64,000 nt of DNA from Pseudomonas sp. HR96 (GCF_034059295.1 NZ_CP139141.1:598501-662500); one strand, 5' to 3'. Shown: positions 7,325 to 17,500, counted from the stretch's first letter. The notes: generated by a model from the sequence alone, not told the origin. Program-made: numbers and translations.

Positions 7325-8107
7325 TCAATAGAGCTCCTGGCGGCGATCCAGCAAGTAGTCATTGAAGCGCCTGGCCATGCCCAGCGCGCGCGAGTCGAGT
7401 GTGGCGATCAACAATTGCTCGGCGTCACCCGCCAAGCCCGGCAGGTCACCCAACGGGCCGGCCACGCTGCTCAAGCCGCAGTACTCGATGCCATCTTCCT
7501 GGCCGCAATAGTTGGCATAGGCCACATAGCAGTGGTTTTCAAAGGCGCGGCTGCGCACCGTGACCTCGGCGACGAAGCCGAACGGCAGCATGTTGGCAGT
7601 GGGCACGATAATCGCCTGGGCCCCGGTCAGGGCCAGGCGGCGGCAGTTTTCGGGGAACTCCAGGTCGTAGCAGATCAACACGCCGAGTTTCCAGCCATCG
7701 AGTTCAACTACAGGAAAGTCGTCGCCACCGGCGCTGAACAAGCCGCGGTCCAGTTCGCCGAACAGGTGGGTCTTGCGGTAGTTGAGCCGCGCCTGGCCGT
7801 CACGGTCGAGCAGCTGCGCCGAGTTGTATACCCGGCCATCGGCACCGCGTTCCGGGTAGCCATACAACAAGGCGATGCCATGCTCGCGGGCAATCGCGGC
7901 GGCCTGCTGCATGGATGGGCCATCGGCGGCCTCCGCCAGCTCGGTCACCGCCGCCGCGCCGATGTTGTAGCCGGTCAGAAACATCTCCGGGCACACCAGC
8001 AGCCCGGCGCCGGCGGCGCTGGCCAGGGCGGCCTGTTGCTGCAGCCGGCGCAGGTTGGCAGGCTTGTCCAGCGGCAGGGGTGGGCATTGGTACAGGGCGA
8101 TCTGCAT
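7325..8107 (-). CDS. davA: 5-aminovaleramidase, carbon-nitrogen hydrolase family
   Basis: This 260-residue nitrilase-superfamily amidase has the catalytic triad in its usual contexts: Glu in CPEMFLTGYN, Lys in YRKTHLFGELDR and Cys in GVLICYDLEFPE. DavA hydrolyses 5-aminovaleramide to 5-aminovalerate and ammonia, the second step of the lysine monooxygenase pathway. The start at 8107 (MQIALYQCPP) is chosen because it has GGAGG five bases upstream and matches family N-termini; the frame extends further upstream without support. It lies 20 bp after davB, so the two form an operon. Without the davB neighbour I would only call it a nitrilase-family amidase. Confidence 0.88.
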   Translation of the reverse strand: MQIALYQCPPLPLDKPANLRRLQQQAALASAAGAGLLVCPEMFLTGYNIGAAAVTELAEAADGPSMQQAAAIAREHGIALLYGYPERGADGRVYNSAQLLDRDGQARLNYRKTHLFGELDRGLFSAGGDDFPVVELDGWKLGVLICYDLEFPENCRRLALTGAQAIIVPTANMLPFGFVAEVTVRSRAFENHCYVAYANYCGQEDGIEYCGLSSVAGPLGDLPGLAGDAEQLLIATLDSRALGMARRFNDYLLDRRQELY

Positions 8108-8127
8108 GGCAGCCTCCGTGGGTGGTT

Positions 8128-9810
8128 TCAGTCCGACAGGGCGATCGGGCCGATTTCGTCGAACACGTCCCCGGGTCCGGGGTTGTCCGGGTGGGTGTGG
8201 CCCCCGAAGTGGGTCATGATGCCCCATACCGCGTTGAGCGAGGTCTGCACGGCGCCTTCGACCCAGGCGGGGGTCCAGGACACGTCGTCACCGGCGATGA
8301 AGATGCCGCGTTGCTCGGCGGGCATGTCGGCCTGCATGAAGTGCGCGTACATGCGCTGGTTGTAACGGTAATGGCCGGGCAGGGCGCCCTTGAAGGCGCC
8401 GAGGAAGTGCGGGTCGGCCTCCCAGGAAACCGTGATCGGGTCGCCGATGATGTGGCCGGCGATGTCGACCCGGGGGTAGATCTTCTTCAGCGCGTCGAGG
8501 GCCAGCTTGACACGTTTTTCGACCGGGTGCGGGAGCATCTTCAGGGCGTCGCTCATCCACGAGTAGGACAGGCAGATCACCCCCGGCTGGTCATCGCCGT
8601 GGTCGAACAGATAGGTGCCCCGGGTCAGGCGGTCGGTGAGGGTCATGCTCATCAGGTCGCGGCCGGTCTCGGGGTCCTTGTCTTTCCAGAACGGCCGGTC
8701 GACCATCACGAAGGTCTTGGAAGCCTGCATGTAGCGGGTGCGGTCCAGGGCCATCCACAGCTTTTGCGAGAACAGCGATTCCTCGCACTCGATCTGCGTG
8801 GTCAGCAGCCAGCTCTGGCAAGTGGTCAGCACCGCCGCGTAGTGGCGGGTGTCGCCCCAATTGTCGGTGACCGCCAGGCGGCCGTCCGCCGCCCGGGCGA
8901 TGGCCTTGACCCCGGAGCGCGGGGCGCCATGGTGCAACGAGCTCAGGCTGGTGCCCTGCGGCCAGTGCGCGCATCGCTGCGGCACGTGTCGCCAGATACC
9001 TTGCGGCACCTGCTCGACGCCCCCGACGATGAGGTGCTGGTGGTCGTCGCAGTTGGTCATCACCACGCGAAAGATTTCCAGCATCGAGTTGGGGAAATCC
9101 GAGTCCCAGCCGCCGGTGCCGAAGCCGACCTGGCCAAACACCTCGCGGTGCTGGAACGACAGGCTGGCGAAGGCCTTGGACGTGGCGACGAAGTCATAGA
9201 AGGTACGGTCGTCCCACAGCGGCACCAGGGTGTTCCACAGCTCCTTGAGCCGCGGCACGTCGCGGTCGCGGATGGCCTGCTGGATCTCGCCGAAGCGCGA
9301 GCCGGTCTCCAGGGCGTCTGCCCAGGCATCGGCGACTTCCTGAAACAGCTTTGGCAGGTCACTCAGCCGCTCGGCATAGTGGGTGTCGCCCTCCAGGTCG
9401 ATCACCGTGCTGCCCGATGCCGCCGTCAGTGGGTTGGGAAACGGGCGGGTCTCCAGGCCGAGCTTGTCGACGTAGTGGTAGAACGCCGTCGACGACACTG
9501 GAAAGCGCATGCCGCCCAGCTCGGCGACGATGCCGTTGGTGCCTTCGAAGGTCTGTGAGCGCAAACGCCCGCCCATCTTCGAGGCTTCATAGAGCACCGG
9601 CTTGAGGCCCAGCTTCATCAGTTCATAGGCCGCCACCAGCCCGGCGATGCCGGCCCCGACGATCGCCACCTCCTCGCCATGGCGCTCACTGGGAATGCTG
9701 CCCAGGCCGGCCGGGTGCTCGATCCACTGGTCGAAAGCGAACGGAAAGTCCGGGCCGAACACGGTCACAGGGGCTTTGCCGTCGGCGGGGTGGCGGTTGG
9801 GACTGGTCAT
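8128..9810 (-). CDS. davB: L-lysine 2-monooxygenase (flavin amine oxidase family)
   Basis: This is a 560-residue FAD enzyme. The dinucleotide-binding motif VAIVGAGIAGL is at residues 48-58, followed by LYEASKMGGRLRS and the C-terminal FAD-contact region GIFIAGDDVSWTPAWVEGAVQTSLNAV. Lysine 2-monooxygenase converts L-lysine and oxygen to 5-aminovaleramide, carbon dioxide and water. Tryptophan 2-monooxygenase is a close relative, and older annotations use that name. Pairing with an aminovaleramidase-like gene 20 bp downstream favours the lysine enzyme, and I recall this order as davB-davA in P. putida. An Lrp-type gene lies upstream in the same direction. Confidence 0.88.
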   Translation of the reverse strand: MTSPNRHPADGKAPVTVFGPDFPFAFDQWIEHPAGLGSIPSERHGEEVAIVGAGIAGLVAAYELMKLGLKPVLYEASKMGGRLRSQTFEGTNGIVAELGGMRFPVSSTAFYHYVDKLGLETRPFPNPLTAASGSTVIDLEGDTHYAERLSDLPKLFQEVADAWADALETGSRFGEIQQAIRDRDVPRLKELWNTLVPLWDDRTFYDFVATSKAFASLSFQHREVFGQVGFGTGGWDSDFPNSMLEIFRVVMTNCDDHQHLIVGGVEQVPQGIWRHVPQRCAHWPQGTSLSSLHHGAPRSGVKAIARAADGRLAVTDNWGDTRHYAAVLTTCQSWLLTTQIECEESLFSQKLWMALDRTRYMQASKTFVMVDRPFWKDKDPETGRDLMSMTLTDRLTRGTYLFDHGDDQPGVICLSYSWMSDALKMLPHPVEKRVKLALDALKKIYPRVDIAGHIIGDPITVSWEADPHFLGAFKGALPGHYRYNQRMYAHFMQADMPAEQRGIFIAGDDVSWTPAWVEGAVQTSLNAVWGIMTHFGGHTHPDNPGPGDVFDEIGPIALSD

Positions 9811-9949
9811 GATGGGCCCTTGCTGATCCTGGAGGTCGATGCGCTGGGCATCAGTATAGGAAATCAGTGTAAGGGGCCTGATGGCCGTTAATAAGACGCA
9901 GACTGTCGTCTATCTGGCGCCTGGCTGGTCGTTTTGACCATGGCGGCGA

Positions 9950-10411
9950 TCAGATTGGCTCGCCGCGGTCGATCTTGCTGCTCAGAATGATCGAGGTGGT
10001 GGTCTTCTCCACGCCGTCGACGCTGCCGATCTGGTCGAGCAGCTGGTCGAGCCGTTCCGGCGATTCGCAGCGCAGCCAGGCGACATAATCGAACTCGCCA
10101 CTCACCGCGCACAGCTGCTGCACCTGCGCCATCGCCGCCAGGCGGCGCACCACCTCCTTGCCCGAGCGCGGCTGCACCGTGATGCCGACGTAGGCCTGCA
10201 GCCCACCGTCCACCACGCGCTGGCTCAAGCGCACGCCGTAGCCGGTGATGATCCGCGCCTTCTCCAGCCGCGCCAGCCGCGCCGTGACCGTAGTCCGCGC
10301 AATGCCCAGCTGCCGAGCCAGCATGGCCACGCTTTCCCGCGCATTGAGCTGCAGGGCGCCGATCAGCTGACGGTCGATGGCATCGAGGGATTCGGGGCGG
10401 ATCTCGGGCAT
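9950..10411 (-). CDS. Lrp/AsnC-family transcriptional regulator
   Basis: This is a 153-residue protein with an N-terminal helix-turn-helix (LDAIDRQLIGALQLNARESVAM... LGIARTTVTARLARLE) and a C-terminal RAM/AsnC ligand-binding domain (about residues 65-150). The start at 10411 follows GGAGG and gives the standard family length; the frame runs further upstream without a plausible site. These proteins sense amino acids. Because it sits directly upstream of davBA in the same direction, control of lysine catabolism is a reasonable inference. The 139-bp gap to davB is the likely control region. Confidence 0.88.
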   Translation of the reverse strand: MPEIRPESLDAIDRQLIGALQLNARESVAMLARQLGIARTTVTARLARLEKARIITGYGVRLSQRVVDGGLQAYVGITVQPRSGKEVVRRLAAMAQVQQLCAVSGEFDYVAWLRCESPERLDQLLDQIGSVDGVEKTTTSIILSSKIDRGEPI

Positions 10412-10514
10412 GGGGCCTCCGGCAGATGGACGAAGCCGCAATGATACCGGTAACGGCGGCATGCAGCTCGGCGGCCTGTGGGTGCGTGGCGGCCGCGAGC
10501 TTTTCTCGGGCAAC

Positions 10515-10536
10515 AAAAAACCCGCCGAAGCGGGTT
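10515..10536 (-). terminator. Strong intrinsic terminator
   Basis: Stem AACCCGC/GCGGGTT with a TTCG loop on the minus strand, followed by TTTTTT. It would end transcripts coming from the DUF3077 gene and may work weakly in the plus direction. Confidence 0.75.
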
Positions 10537-10752
10537 CTTTGTGTGCCATCCAACGTCCTGTCGGCAGCGTCCTTGCAATGGCCAGTCATCCCTGACTCTG
10601 ACGCGATCCGTCGCTTCAGCTGATGGGGCTAGATTACTGCTGGGGCGTGAATGGCAATAGAGGAGATTGCAGGCACGGCGTGTAAGACATTCGCTATGGT
10701 TGAGACCAACGTGTCTTGCGGCCTCCACGTTCGTTCCGCAGCTACGCCGCAA

Positions 10753-10782
10753 CCCCTGTAGGAGCGGGCAAAGCCCGCGAAT
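10753..10782. repeat. Pseudomonas REP element
   Basis: The sequence CCCCTGTAGGAGCGGGCAAA followed by GCCCGCGAA is the typical P. putida repetitive extragenic palindrome, with head CTGTAGGAGC and hairpin GCGGGC/GCCCGC. Confidence 0.85.
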
Positions 10783-10805
10783 TTTCCGGATAACCTCAAT
10801 CCCGC

Positions 10806-11081
10806 CTAAGGTGCCGAGGCGACGCCTGACGCCAACAGGTCATCCAGAATCGCCTTGCCCATCTCGCCAACATGAAGCGCCGACCAGCGCATGAGCGGGT
10901 GCGCCTCGCCGTCTGCCATTTCCAGTAGCAGATGATTCATGCAGTCCTGCAATAAAGCCGCATGTTCGAGTGCCGCCAGGGCGGGAATGCCAGGTCGTAT
11001 CTGGAACAGAGGTTGGTTGTCCGGGCCGCAAAGGCCGAAGGTGATGGTGCCGCAGGTGTGCAGGGTTTGGGGGGTGGTCAT
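10806..11081 (-). CDS. DUF3077 family protein
   Basis: A 91-residue soluble protein. The stretch LFQIRPGIPALAALEHAALLQDC resembles the DUF3077 family, small proteins common in Pseudomonas and of unknown function. The ATG at 11081 (MTTPQTLHTCG) has GAGG nine bases upstream; a TTG five codons earlier would also work. It stands alone, with a strong terminator about 270 bp downstream. Confidence 0.7.
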   Translation of the reverse strand: MTTPQTLHTCGTITFGLCGPDNQPLFQIRPGIPALAALEHAALLQDCMNHLLLEMADGEAHPLMRWSALHVGEMGKAILDDLLASGVASAP

Positions 11082-11353
11082 GGTGAAGATCCTCAAGGGG
11101 GATTCATCACACCGCCGATCATTAGTGAAGGCGGCGCGGTTGCGCCGTATCTTTCAGGCCGCCAAGCCTGGGTCACTGAATTTGCAGCGACGGGCGGAGG
11201 TTAGCGTGAATCCCGACTCATCTCAATCCATAGGCCCAAGCAGTCGAATAGGGATGAGCGGAGCTGTTGTGGCATCGCCAAATTGACGATAGCTTCAGAG
11301 ACGTCTACCCCGCTCGGCTTTGGGATAAAGGCAGAGCTGCCGAGGAAATGGAA

Positions 11354-11626
11354 ATGGCATCGATGCAACGCCCTCGCCTGCAGGCTGTGCAAGTACTCCC
11401 AGGCGCCACTCTTGCGCTGACCTTCATCGACGGTCAGAAATTGAAGCTGGACATGAGCCAAGCGCTGCGTCTCTACCCTGGGCTTCAACCCCTGCGCCAG
11501 CCCCACGCTTTTGCAGGGGCTGTTCTAGGAGACGCAGGCTGGACCGTTGACTGGCCTGCGTTTGATATCCAGATAGGTGCAGACACTCTATTGATCGATG
11601 CGCTGCACCAGACCGCAATCGACTAG
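11354..11626 (+). CDS. DUF2442 family protein
   Basis: A 90-residue protein with the DUF2442 pattern: a variable N-terminus, LTFIDGQKLKLDMSQAL, and the closing GWTVDWPAFDIQIGADTLL. Members are often encoded next to a DUF4160 gene and are suspected to be toxin-antitoxin-like, but no DUF4160 frame is visible here, so it is solitary. The ATG at 11354 follows GAGG by 8 nt; ATGs at 11348 and 11363 are alternatives. Its stop overlaps the end of the convergent dehydrogenase gene by 4 bp. Confidence 0.65.
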   Translation: MASMQRPRLQAVQVLPGATLALTFIDGQKLKLDMSQALRLYPGLQPLRQPHAFAGAVLGDAGWTVDWPAFDIQIGADTLLIDALHQTAID

Positions 11627-12459
11627 AAATCCCCATCCGTACCCATCGACAAAGGCGCATTGGCCCGCACCACTTCCAGCCGCTGCTCCAGGGTCGTGGT
11701 CAGGTACTCCACCGCGTCCGACCCCGCCCCGAACTGCGCCGGCTGCCGGGCCATCGATGCCAGCTTGACCACCACCGCCCCCAGCTTCACCGGGTCGCCG
11801 GCCTGATTGCGGTGATACTGACCAAACGCCTGGGCCACCGAGGTCGAGTTCTCGAGATAGTCTTTGATCACCTTGCCGCCATAGCGCACTGAAGTGCTGT
11901 CGAGAAAGTCTGTGCGGAAAAACCCCGGCTCGATCACGCTCACTTGTATGCCGAAACGCTCAACTTCCAGTGCCAGCGAAGCGCTGAATCCCTCCACGGC
12001 AAACTTGGTCGCGCAATACACCGAGCCGCCGGCAAAACCCACGACACCGCCGATGGAAGAAAGATTGAAGATCCGCCCGCTGCGCTGTTGCCGCATGATC
12101 GGCAGCACCTGGCGGGTGACGTTCATCAAACCGTAGACGTTGGTAGCGAACTGAAGCTCGATATCCTCAGGCGCGATTTCCTCGAAGTTGCCCAATTGGC
12201 CATAGCCGGCGTTATTGACCAGCACATCGATGCGGCCGAACGCCGTGACCGCCTCAGCCACTGCCGCCTCGATCTGCTCGGCGCGGGAGACGTCCAGTGC
12301 GACGCAGCGCGCCTGTTCGCCATAGGCCTCGAAGTGTTGAGCAAACTGCCTGACATCGCGCCCGCTGGCGACCACCGAGTCGCCGGCCTCCAACGCGGCC
12401 TTGGCGATTTCCAGACCGATACCCCGGCTTGCGCCGGTGATGAACCATACCTTGCTCAT
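11623..12459 (-). CDS. Short-chain dehydrogenase/reductase
   Basis: A 278-residue classical SDR with a cofactor loop TGASRGIG (residues 8-15), NNAG, an active-site Ser in NLSS and the YCATK catalytic Tyr/Lys pair. It oxidises or reduces an unknown alcohol/carbonyl with NAD(P). The start has AGGAG upstream. Neighbours give no clue to the substrate. The C-terminal part resembles the many poorly characterised SDRs with long tails. Confidence 0.85.
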   Translation of the reverse strand: MSKVWFITGASRGIGLEIAKAALEAGDSVVASGRDVRQFAQHFEAYGEQARCVALDVSRAEQIEAAVAEAVTAFGRIDVLVNNAGYGQLGNFEEIAPEDIELQFATNVYGLMNVTRQVLPIMRQQRSGRIFNLSSIGGVVGFAGGSVYCATKFAVEGFSASLALEVERFGIQVSVIEPGFFRTDFLDSTSVRYGGKVIKDYLENSTSVAQAFGQYHRNQAGDPVKLGAVVVKLASMARQPAQFGAGSDAVEYLTTTLEQRLEVVRANAPLSMGTDGDF

Positions 12460-12573
12460 AGCGCTCTCCTAAATTGGTGCGACCTCAGGCGGTCGCGTTG
12501 GAAGAGCTTATGGGGGTGGGGCAGGAGGGCGGTTGATCAATGCTCCTTGGGGCTTGCCTGATTCGGTTCTTCT

Positions 12574-13842
12574 TTACGAGTTGAGACGAGCCACGTTCTC
12601 ACTTATTTGGCGCGCGATGTCGCCAAGCGTGTGTGCCGAGATTTGTTCGGGGAGCATGTCACGGGCCAGCGCGGAAAACCCTGCGGACACTTCGCAGATT
12701 CTGTCGATCACTTGCGCAACTTGCTGTGAAGACAGTTCTGTCTCTTGTTCCCCAAGGCGGCACAGATCCTTGCGCGTCACTTCCAATGCTTCGCCCATGA
12801 TGTCCATTTGGTGATAGCCGCCTGGCCCGTCGCAATAGGTAACGTCGTAGGCCGGTGCCAGGGTCCACGCACCCGCTTTGTTCATGACGTAGGCGAAATT
12901 CTTTGGGTGATCGTCTCTATTGTTGAAGACGATATTGAATACCGCTCGCTCAAAGGCCACAGCCTGCTGGCGAACATCATTGGTGCATAACCGGGTCGCG
13001 CGCAGGAAATTGGAGTAGTCCAATGATCCAGGATTCTGGAAGTCTGCGCCGGTAAATGCCGCGAGGCTCTGCATAGGCACCCGCAAGCCGTCTTTGCGGT
13101 CGAAGCGTTTCGTCGCGAACGCTGCCTGTCCGTCCGCCAGTCTGAAGTATTGGCAGTCGGGAGTCTGGATGCCGCACCTTCGAAGGCATTCTGCATAGAC
13201 TGTTTCAATCGCGCAGACCTCGGGGTGTTCTTGCCTGGCAGGAAACTTGACCAACCATGCGTCCAGGTCTGGGCGAGCCTGAGTGCTGAACACTCCAGTG
13301 CTGGCATCGCCATAGAGCAAGGCCTTGGGCCTGGCCCCTTGCGGCGAGCCGCCGACCTGCAGGAGTCGCTGCAGAAAGGGCCCGCCCTCGCCATTGAGTA
13401 CTTCGCGAACATCGCTGGCGAGTTGCTGCAGCGCAATGTCATCGTTCGAAATCAATGGATCTTCCGCTACCGGTTCGAACGACATTGCGCCCATCGCGTT
13501 GTTTCCGATATAGGCAAGGCGCTCAAGTGGTCCAATGCGAGCCGGATTCAGGCCGCGTCGCTTGAACAGGCGGTCCATCAACAGCATGCCCCAGCCGTCC
13601 GGAAGCGAGTCGTACACGGGGCCCGGTAGCGCAAGTTGGTGAGCGGGAAAATCCCTGCGCAGGCTTGGCCCTTGGAGCGGCAACGTGTAAGAGCAAAGCT
13701 CCAAGCCTTGAGCTTTGGCTTCGTCGCTGTACTCGAAAGCTATCAACGGCCGCCCATTCAATGCGGTAGTGGTGACCAGTGATCCCCATCGCCAATGCTC
13801 ACCCCAACCATCGTAGTAAACGTCGACTTGTCTAGGCATCAT
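12574..13842 (-). CDS. hipA: HipA-type serine/threonine kinase toxin
   Basis: This is a 422-residue HipA-like protein. It has an N-terminal HipA_N-type region, the conserved LPDGWGMLLMDR stretch, GGSPQGARPKALL, WLVKFP, FATKRFDR and the catalytic/Mg signature FNNRDDHPKNFAYV. HipA kinases phosphorylate translation factors such as glutamyl-tRNA synthetase and cause growth arrest or persistence. The start is the ATG at 13842 (or the adjacent ATG at 13839); it overlaps the end of the HTH antitoxin gene by about 11 bp, the usual hipBA arrangement. In E. coli HipA the DNA-bound complex represses its own promoter; an operator-like repeat precedes the pair here. The target is unknown. Confidence 0.85.
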   Translation of the reverse strand: MMPRQVDVYYDGWGEHWRWGSLVTTTALNGRPLIAFEYSDEAKAQGLELCSYTLPLQGPSLRRDFPAHQLALPGPVYDSLPDGWGMLLMDRLFKRRGLNPARIGPLERLAYIGNNAMGAMSFEPVAEDPLISNDDIALQQLASDVREVLNGEGGPFLQRLLQVGGSPQGARPKALLYGDASTGVFSTQARPDLDAWLVKFPARQEHPEVCAIETVYAECLRRCGIQTPDCQYFRLADGQAAFATKRFDRKDGLRVPMQSLAAFTGADFQNPGSLDYSNFLRATRLCTNDVRQQAVAFERAVFNIVFNNRDDHPKNFAYVMNKAGAWTLAPAYDVTYCDGPGGYHQMDIMGEALEVTRKDLCRLGEQETELSSQQVAQVIDRICEVSAGFSALARDMLPEQISAHTLGDIARQISENVARLNS

Positions 13843-14143
13843 TGCGCTTCCTGATCCGTAGACGTTGCGAGCTGCCTTCATAGCGCAGGATGTCGTCGAG
13901 GCTTTCCAGTCTGGGCTGGAACAATTGTTCCAGATCCTGATGGCGGCCAAGCACCATAGCTACCCTGACCACGCTCTCGAAGGCCACATTGCGACCGGCC
14001 TCCAGATTGGAAACCGTGTTCACGCCCACGCCAGCCCGGGCGGCGACGTCTGCTTGAGTCCTGTGCTGGGCCAGGCGCTCCTTGCGAAGACGCTCGCATA
14101 CCAGCTTGACTATTTCATCGGGACGGCTGAGGTTTAATTCCAT
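13832..14143 (-). CDS. hipB: HipB-like antitoxin, XRE-family regulator
   Basis: A 103-residue protein with a Cro/C1 helix-turn-helix (RKERLAQHRTQADVAARAGV then GVNTVSNLEAG). It is encoded directly upstream of and overlaps hipA. It should bind and neutralise the kinase and repress the operon. The ATG at 14143 is preferred because the candidate -10 box lies at 14183-14188; an upstream GTG at 14182 would leave no leader. The ribosome binding site is weak. Confidence 0.85.
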   Translation of the reverse strand: MELNLSRPDEIVKLVCERLRKERLAQHRTQADVAARAGVGVNTVSNLEAGRNVAFESVVRVAMVLGRHQDLEQLFQPRLESLDDILRYEGSSQRLRIRKRNDA

Positions 14144-14151
14144 GATAATGG

Positions 14152-14188
14152 GGCTTATCCAAGAATTTTCCAGATAAGCCACATTATA
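14152..14188 (-). promoter_or_regulatory. hipBA promoter with operator-like inverted repeat
   Basis: A perfect 8-bp inverted repeat GGCTTATC-N13-GATAAGCC (14152-14180) lies directly downstream of a perfect -10 box TATAAT (14188-14183, minus strand). E. coli HipB sites are TATC-N10-GATA, so this resembles them with a longer spacer. The -35 is poor. Confidence 0.55.
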
Positions 14189-14385
14189 GCTTATTTATGG
14201 GTCAGATCGGCTCGGCTCGGCTCGTCAGGTGCTTGGCTTCAATGCCATGAGCCGTCGCAATCTGAGCTACAGCGGTGCGCGCGCTCCTTGCCATGCGTTG
14301 ATATGCATATGCACACCTCAAAGCTGAGCAGATGGGATTTACGAGGAGGAGGAACACGGCGGGAGGGAGCACTCGGAACGGCCAC

Positions 14386-14411
14386 AAAAAAGCCCAACCA
14401 TGGGGTGGGCT
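14386..14411 (-). terminator. Terminator downstream of tRNA-Ile2
   Basis: Stem AGCCCA/TGGGCT with a 9-nt loop, followed on the minus strand by TTTTT, 16 nt past the tRNA 3' end. Confidence 0.65.
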
Positions 14412-14426
14412 CTTGCGCGGTATTCA

Positions 14427-14503
<77 letters not shown>

Positions 14504-14517
14504 CCAGTGGGCGCGGA

Positions 14518-17500
14518 TTATAACGACGGTTTGCGCAACGTGCCATCCGAAAGATCCGAAAGGGTCAGTCGCAGGAAGGTTGCGGCGAATTCGTCCGGGG
14601 GCAAGGGGGTGCTGATGATGTAGCCCTGCATGTGTTCGCAGCCCTCGGCGGCGAGGAAATCCTGTTGCGCCTGGGTTTCCACGCCTTCGGCGATGACGGT
14701 GAGTTGCATGCTGCGGCCCAGGGCGATGATGGCGCGGACGATGGCGGCGTCGTGGGGGTCGTCGGGCAGGCCGCGGACGAACGACTGGTCGATCTTGAGG
14801 ATGTCCAGCGGCAGGCGCTTGAGGTAGCTGAGCGAGGAGTAGCCGGTGCCGAAGTCGTCGATGGCCAGCTGCACGCCCAGGTGCTTGAGCTGGTGCAGCA
14901 CTTCAAGGGCTTCTTCGGTCTGGCTCATGATGAAGTTTTCGGTGATTTCCAGTTGCAGGCAGCCGGGCTCCAGGTCGTATTGGTACAGCAGGGCGCCGAT
15001 GCGCTTGAGCAGGTTGGGCTGGCGCAGCTGGGCGCCGGCGAGGTTGATCGACAGCGGGCCAAAGGGTCGGTACAGGCGCAGCCAGGTGCGCATTTGCAGG
15101 CAGGCCTGTTCCAGCACCCAGTCGCCGATCTGCAGGATGGTGCCGTTTTCTTCGGCCAGGGCGATGAAGTGCTCGGGCGCCACTTCGCCGAGGGTCGGGT
15201 GGTTCCAGCGGATCAGCGCTTCGGCGCCGACCAGGCCCTGGTTGCTCAGGCTGAATTTGGGCTGGTAGCTGAGGGTCAGTTCGTTGCGTTCAATGGCCCG
15301 GCGCAGTTCGTGCTCCAGCGCCACGCGCCGACTGGCCTGGGCAGTGAGGTCGTGGGTGTAGCTTTCCACCCGGTTGCGGCCCTTCGCCTTGGAGCGGTAC
15401 ATGGCGGCGTCGGCGTTTTTCACCAGGGTGGCGACGTCGGCGCCGTCCTGAGGGTACAGGCTGGTGCCGATGCTGGCGCTGGTGAAGAACTCGTGTTCGC
15501 CAGCCTGGAAGGGCGCGCTGAAGCAGGTCAGCAGCTTGTTGGCGATGTGTTCGGCATCGCTGGCGTGTTGCAGGCCGGGCAGCAGGATGATGAATTCGTC
15601 GCCGCCCAGGCGCGCCACGGTGTCGACATCGCGCACCTGTTCCTTGAGGCGTTGGGCGATGCCCTTCAGCAGCAGGTCGCCGACCGGGTGGCCGAGGCTG
15701 TCGTTGATGTGCTTGAACCGGTCCAGGTCGAGAAACAGCACGGCGCCCTGGTTGCTGCCTGGTCCCGGGTCGTTGAGCGCGGCCTGCAGCCGGCTCTCGA
15801 ACAGCGTGCGGTTGGGCAGGCCGGTCAGCGGGTCGTGGTGGGCCTGGTAGTCGAGGCGCGCCTGGGCGTGCTTGAGGCTGGAGATGTCGGCGAACACGGC
15901 GACGAAGTGGTTGATGACCTGGTCGCGGTCGCGCACCGCGTTGATGGTCAGCCAGCAGGCGTAGACTTCGCCATCCTTGCGCCGGTTGTAGATCTCGCCT
16001 TGCCAGTGCCCGACGGCGGCCAGTTGGTGCCACATGGCGATGAAGAAGGCGCTGTCGTGCTGGCCCGAGGCGAGCAGCCGCGGGGTCTCGCCGAGGGCTT
16101 CGTGTTCGGCGTAGCCGGTGATTTCGCTGAAGGCGCGATTGACCGCGCTGATGCGCTGGTGAGTATCGGTGATCAGCACGCCTTCGGCGGTGCTTTCGAA
16201 GACGGTGGCGGCCAGTTGCAGCTTTTCCTGCATGAGATGGCGTTCGGTAATGTCGCGCGCGACGGTCAGCATGCAGGCTTCGCCGGCAATCGGCAGCGGC
16301 CGCGAGGACACTTCGCACAGGCGGATCTGGCCATCGCGGCGGCGGATCAGGCAGCCGAAGTCGCGCACGAAACCTTCCTGCTGCAGGCGTTCGAGTAGAT
16401 GCAGGCGCTGTTTGACGTCGACCCAGATGCCCAGCTCCAGCGTGGTGCGGTTGAGCAGCGCTTCGCTGGAATAGCCGCTGATGCGGTTGAAGCCTTCGTT
16501 GACCTCCAGCAGCATGCCATCGCTCTGGCGGGTCAGCAGCAGGCCGTCCGGGGAGGAGTGGAAGGCCTTGGCGAACTTCTCCTCGGAGATCTGCAGGCGC
16601 TGTTCGGTCTGCTTGAGCTCGCTGATGTCGCGCACCACCACTACCAGCGCAGGCAGGGTGTCGAGGTCGAAGGGCTCGGCGGAGATCAGCCCGGTAAAGA
16701 CCTCGCCATCGCTGCGCCGCAAATGCATCTCCAGGTTGCGCACCCGGCTCTGCTGGATCAAGCGCAGCAGCTCGGGGCCGCTGCTCGGGTTGCCCCAGAT
16801 GCCCAGTTCGCTCGGGGTGCGGCCGATCACTTGGGCGGCGCCCAGGCCGATCTGCTGCTCGAAGGCTTCGTTGACCTCCAGCAGGCAGCCATCACTCATG
16901 CGGGCCAGCACCAGCATGTCGGGGCATTGGCGAAACACCGAGGCAAACTTCTGCTCCGACTGGCGCAGGGCGTGTTCGGTCTTCTTGGTTTCGCTGATGT
17001 CGATCATCAGGCCGCGCATGATCGGGCGCTGGCCGTGCTTGATCAGGCTGACGATGTCGCGTACCCAGACGCTGCGCCCGTCGGCGCTCATCACCCGGTA
17101 GTCGAGGCTGTGGTTGCGCAGCGCAGCGGTTTCGCTGGCGCAGTAGGCCTGGGCCCACAGGCTGTCGTCGGGGTGCAGGATGCTCTGCCAGAAGCCTGGT
17201 TGCAGCCACTGCGCGATGGGGTAACCCAGCAGGTTCTCGGCATGGGGCGACACGTAGCTATAGGTGTAGTCGGCGGTATGCGCCTCCCAGGCGATGGCCG
17301 AGAGGCTCTCGACCAGGCCGCGGTAGTGATACTCGCTGCTGCGCAGCTCCTGCTCGAGGGACACCCGGCGGCCGTTTTCCGATGTCAGCCGACGGTTGGT
17401 GCGAAAGACGATGGCCAGCAGAACGCTCATCGCGAGAAACCCCGGCAGCCCGTAGACGAGCGCGTCCGTGCCGACCTCGGGCGAGCCTGCGGGCGCGTCC

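Larger units (their letters stand above)
10412..10805. other. 394-bp intergenic region with terminator and REP element
   Basis: Apart from the hairpin at 10515-10536 and the REP at 10753-10782, I see no coding or RNA gene here. Confidence 0.6.

Noticed and set aside
11200..11353. A DUF4160 partner upstream of the DUF2442 gene
   Set aside because: None of the frames in this stretch shows the DUF4160 motif; I see no partner.
14632..16398. Plus-strand open frame opposite the PAS-GGDEF-EAL gene
   Set aside because: Antisense shadow; the minus frame has intact GGDEF and EAL motifs.
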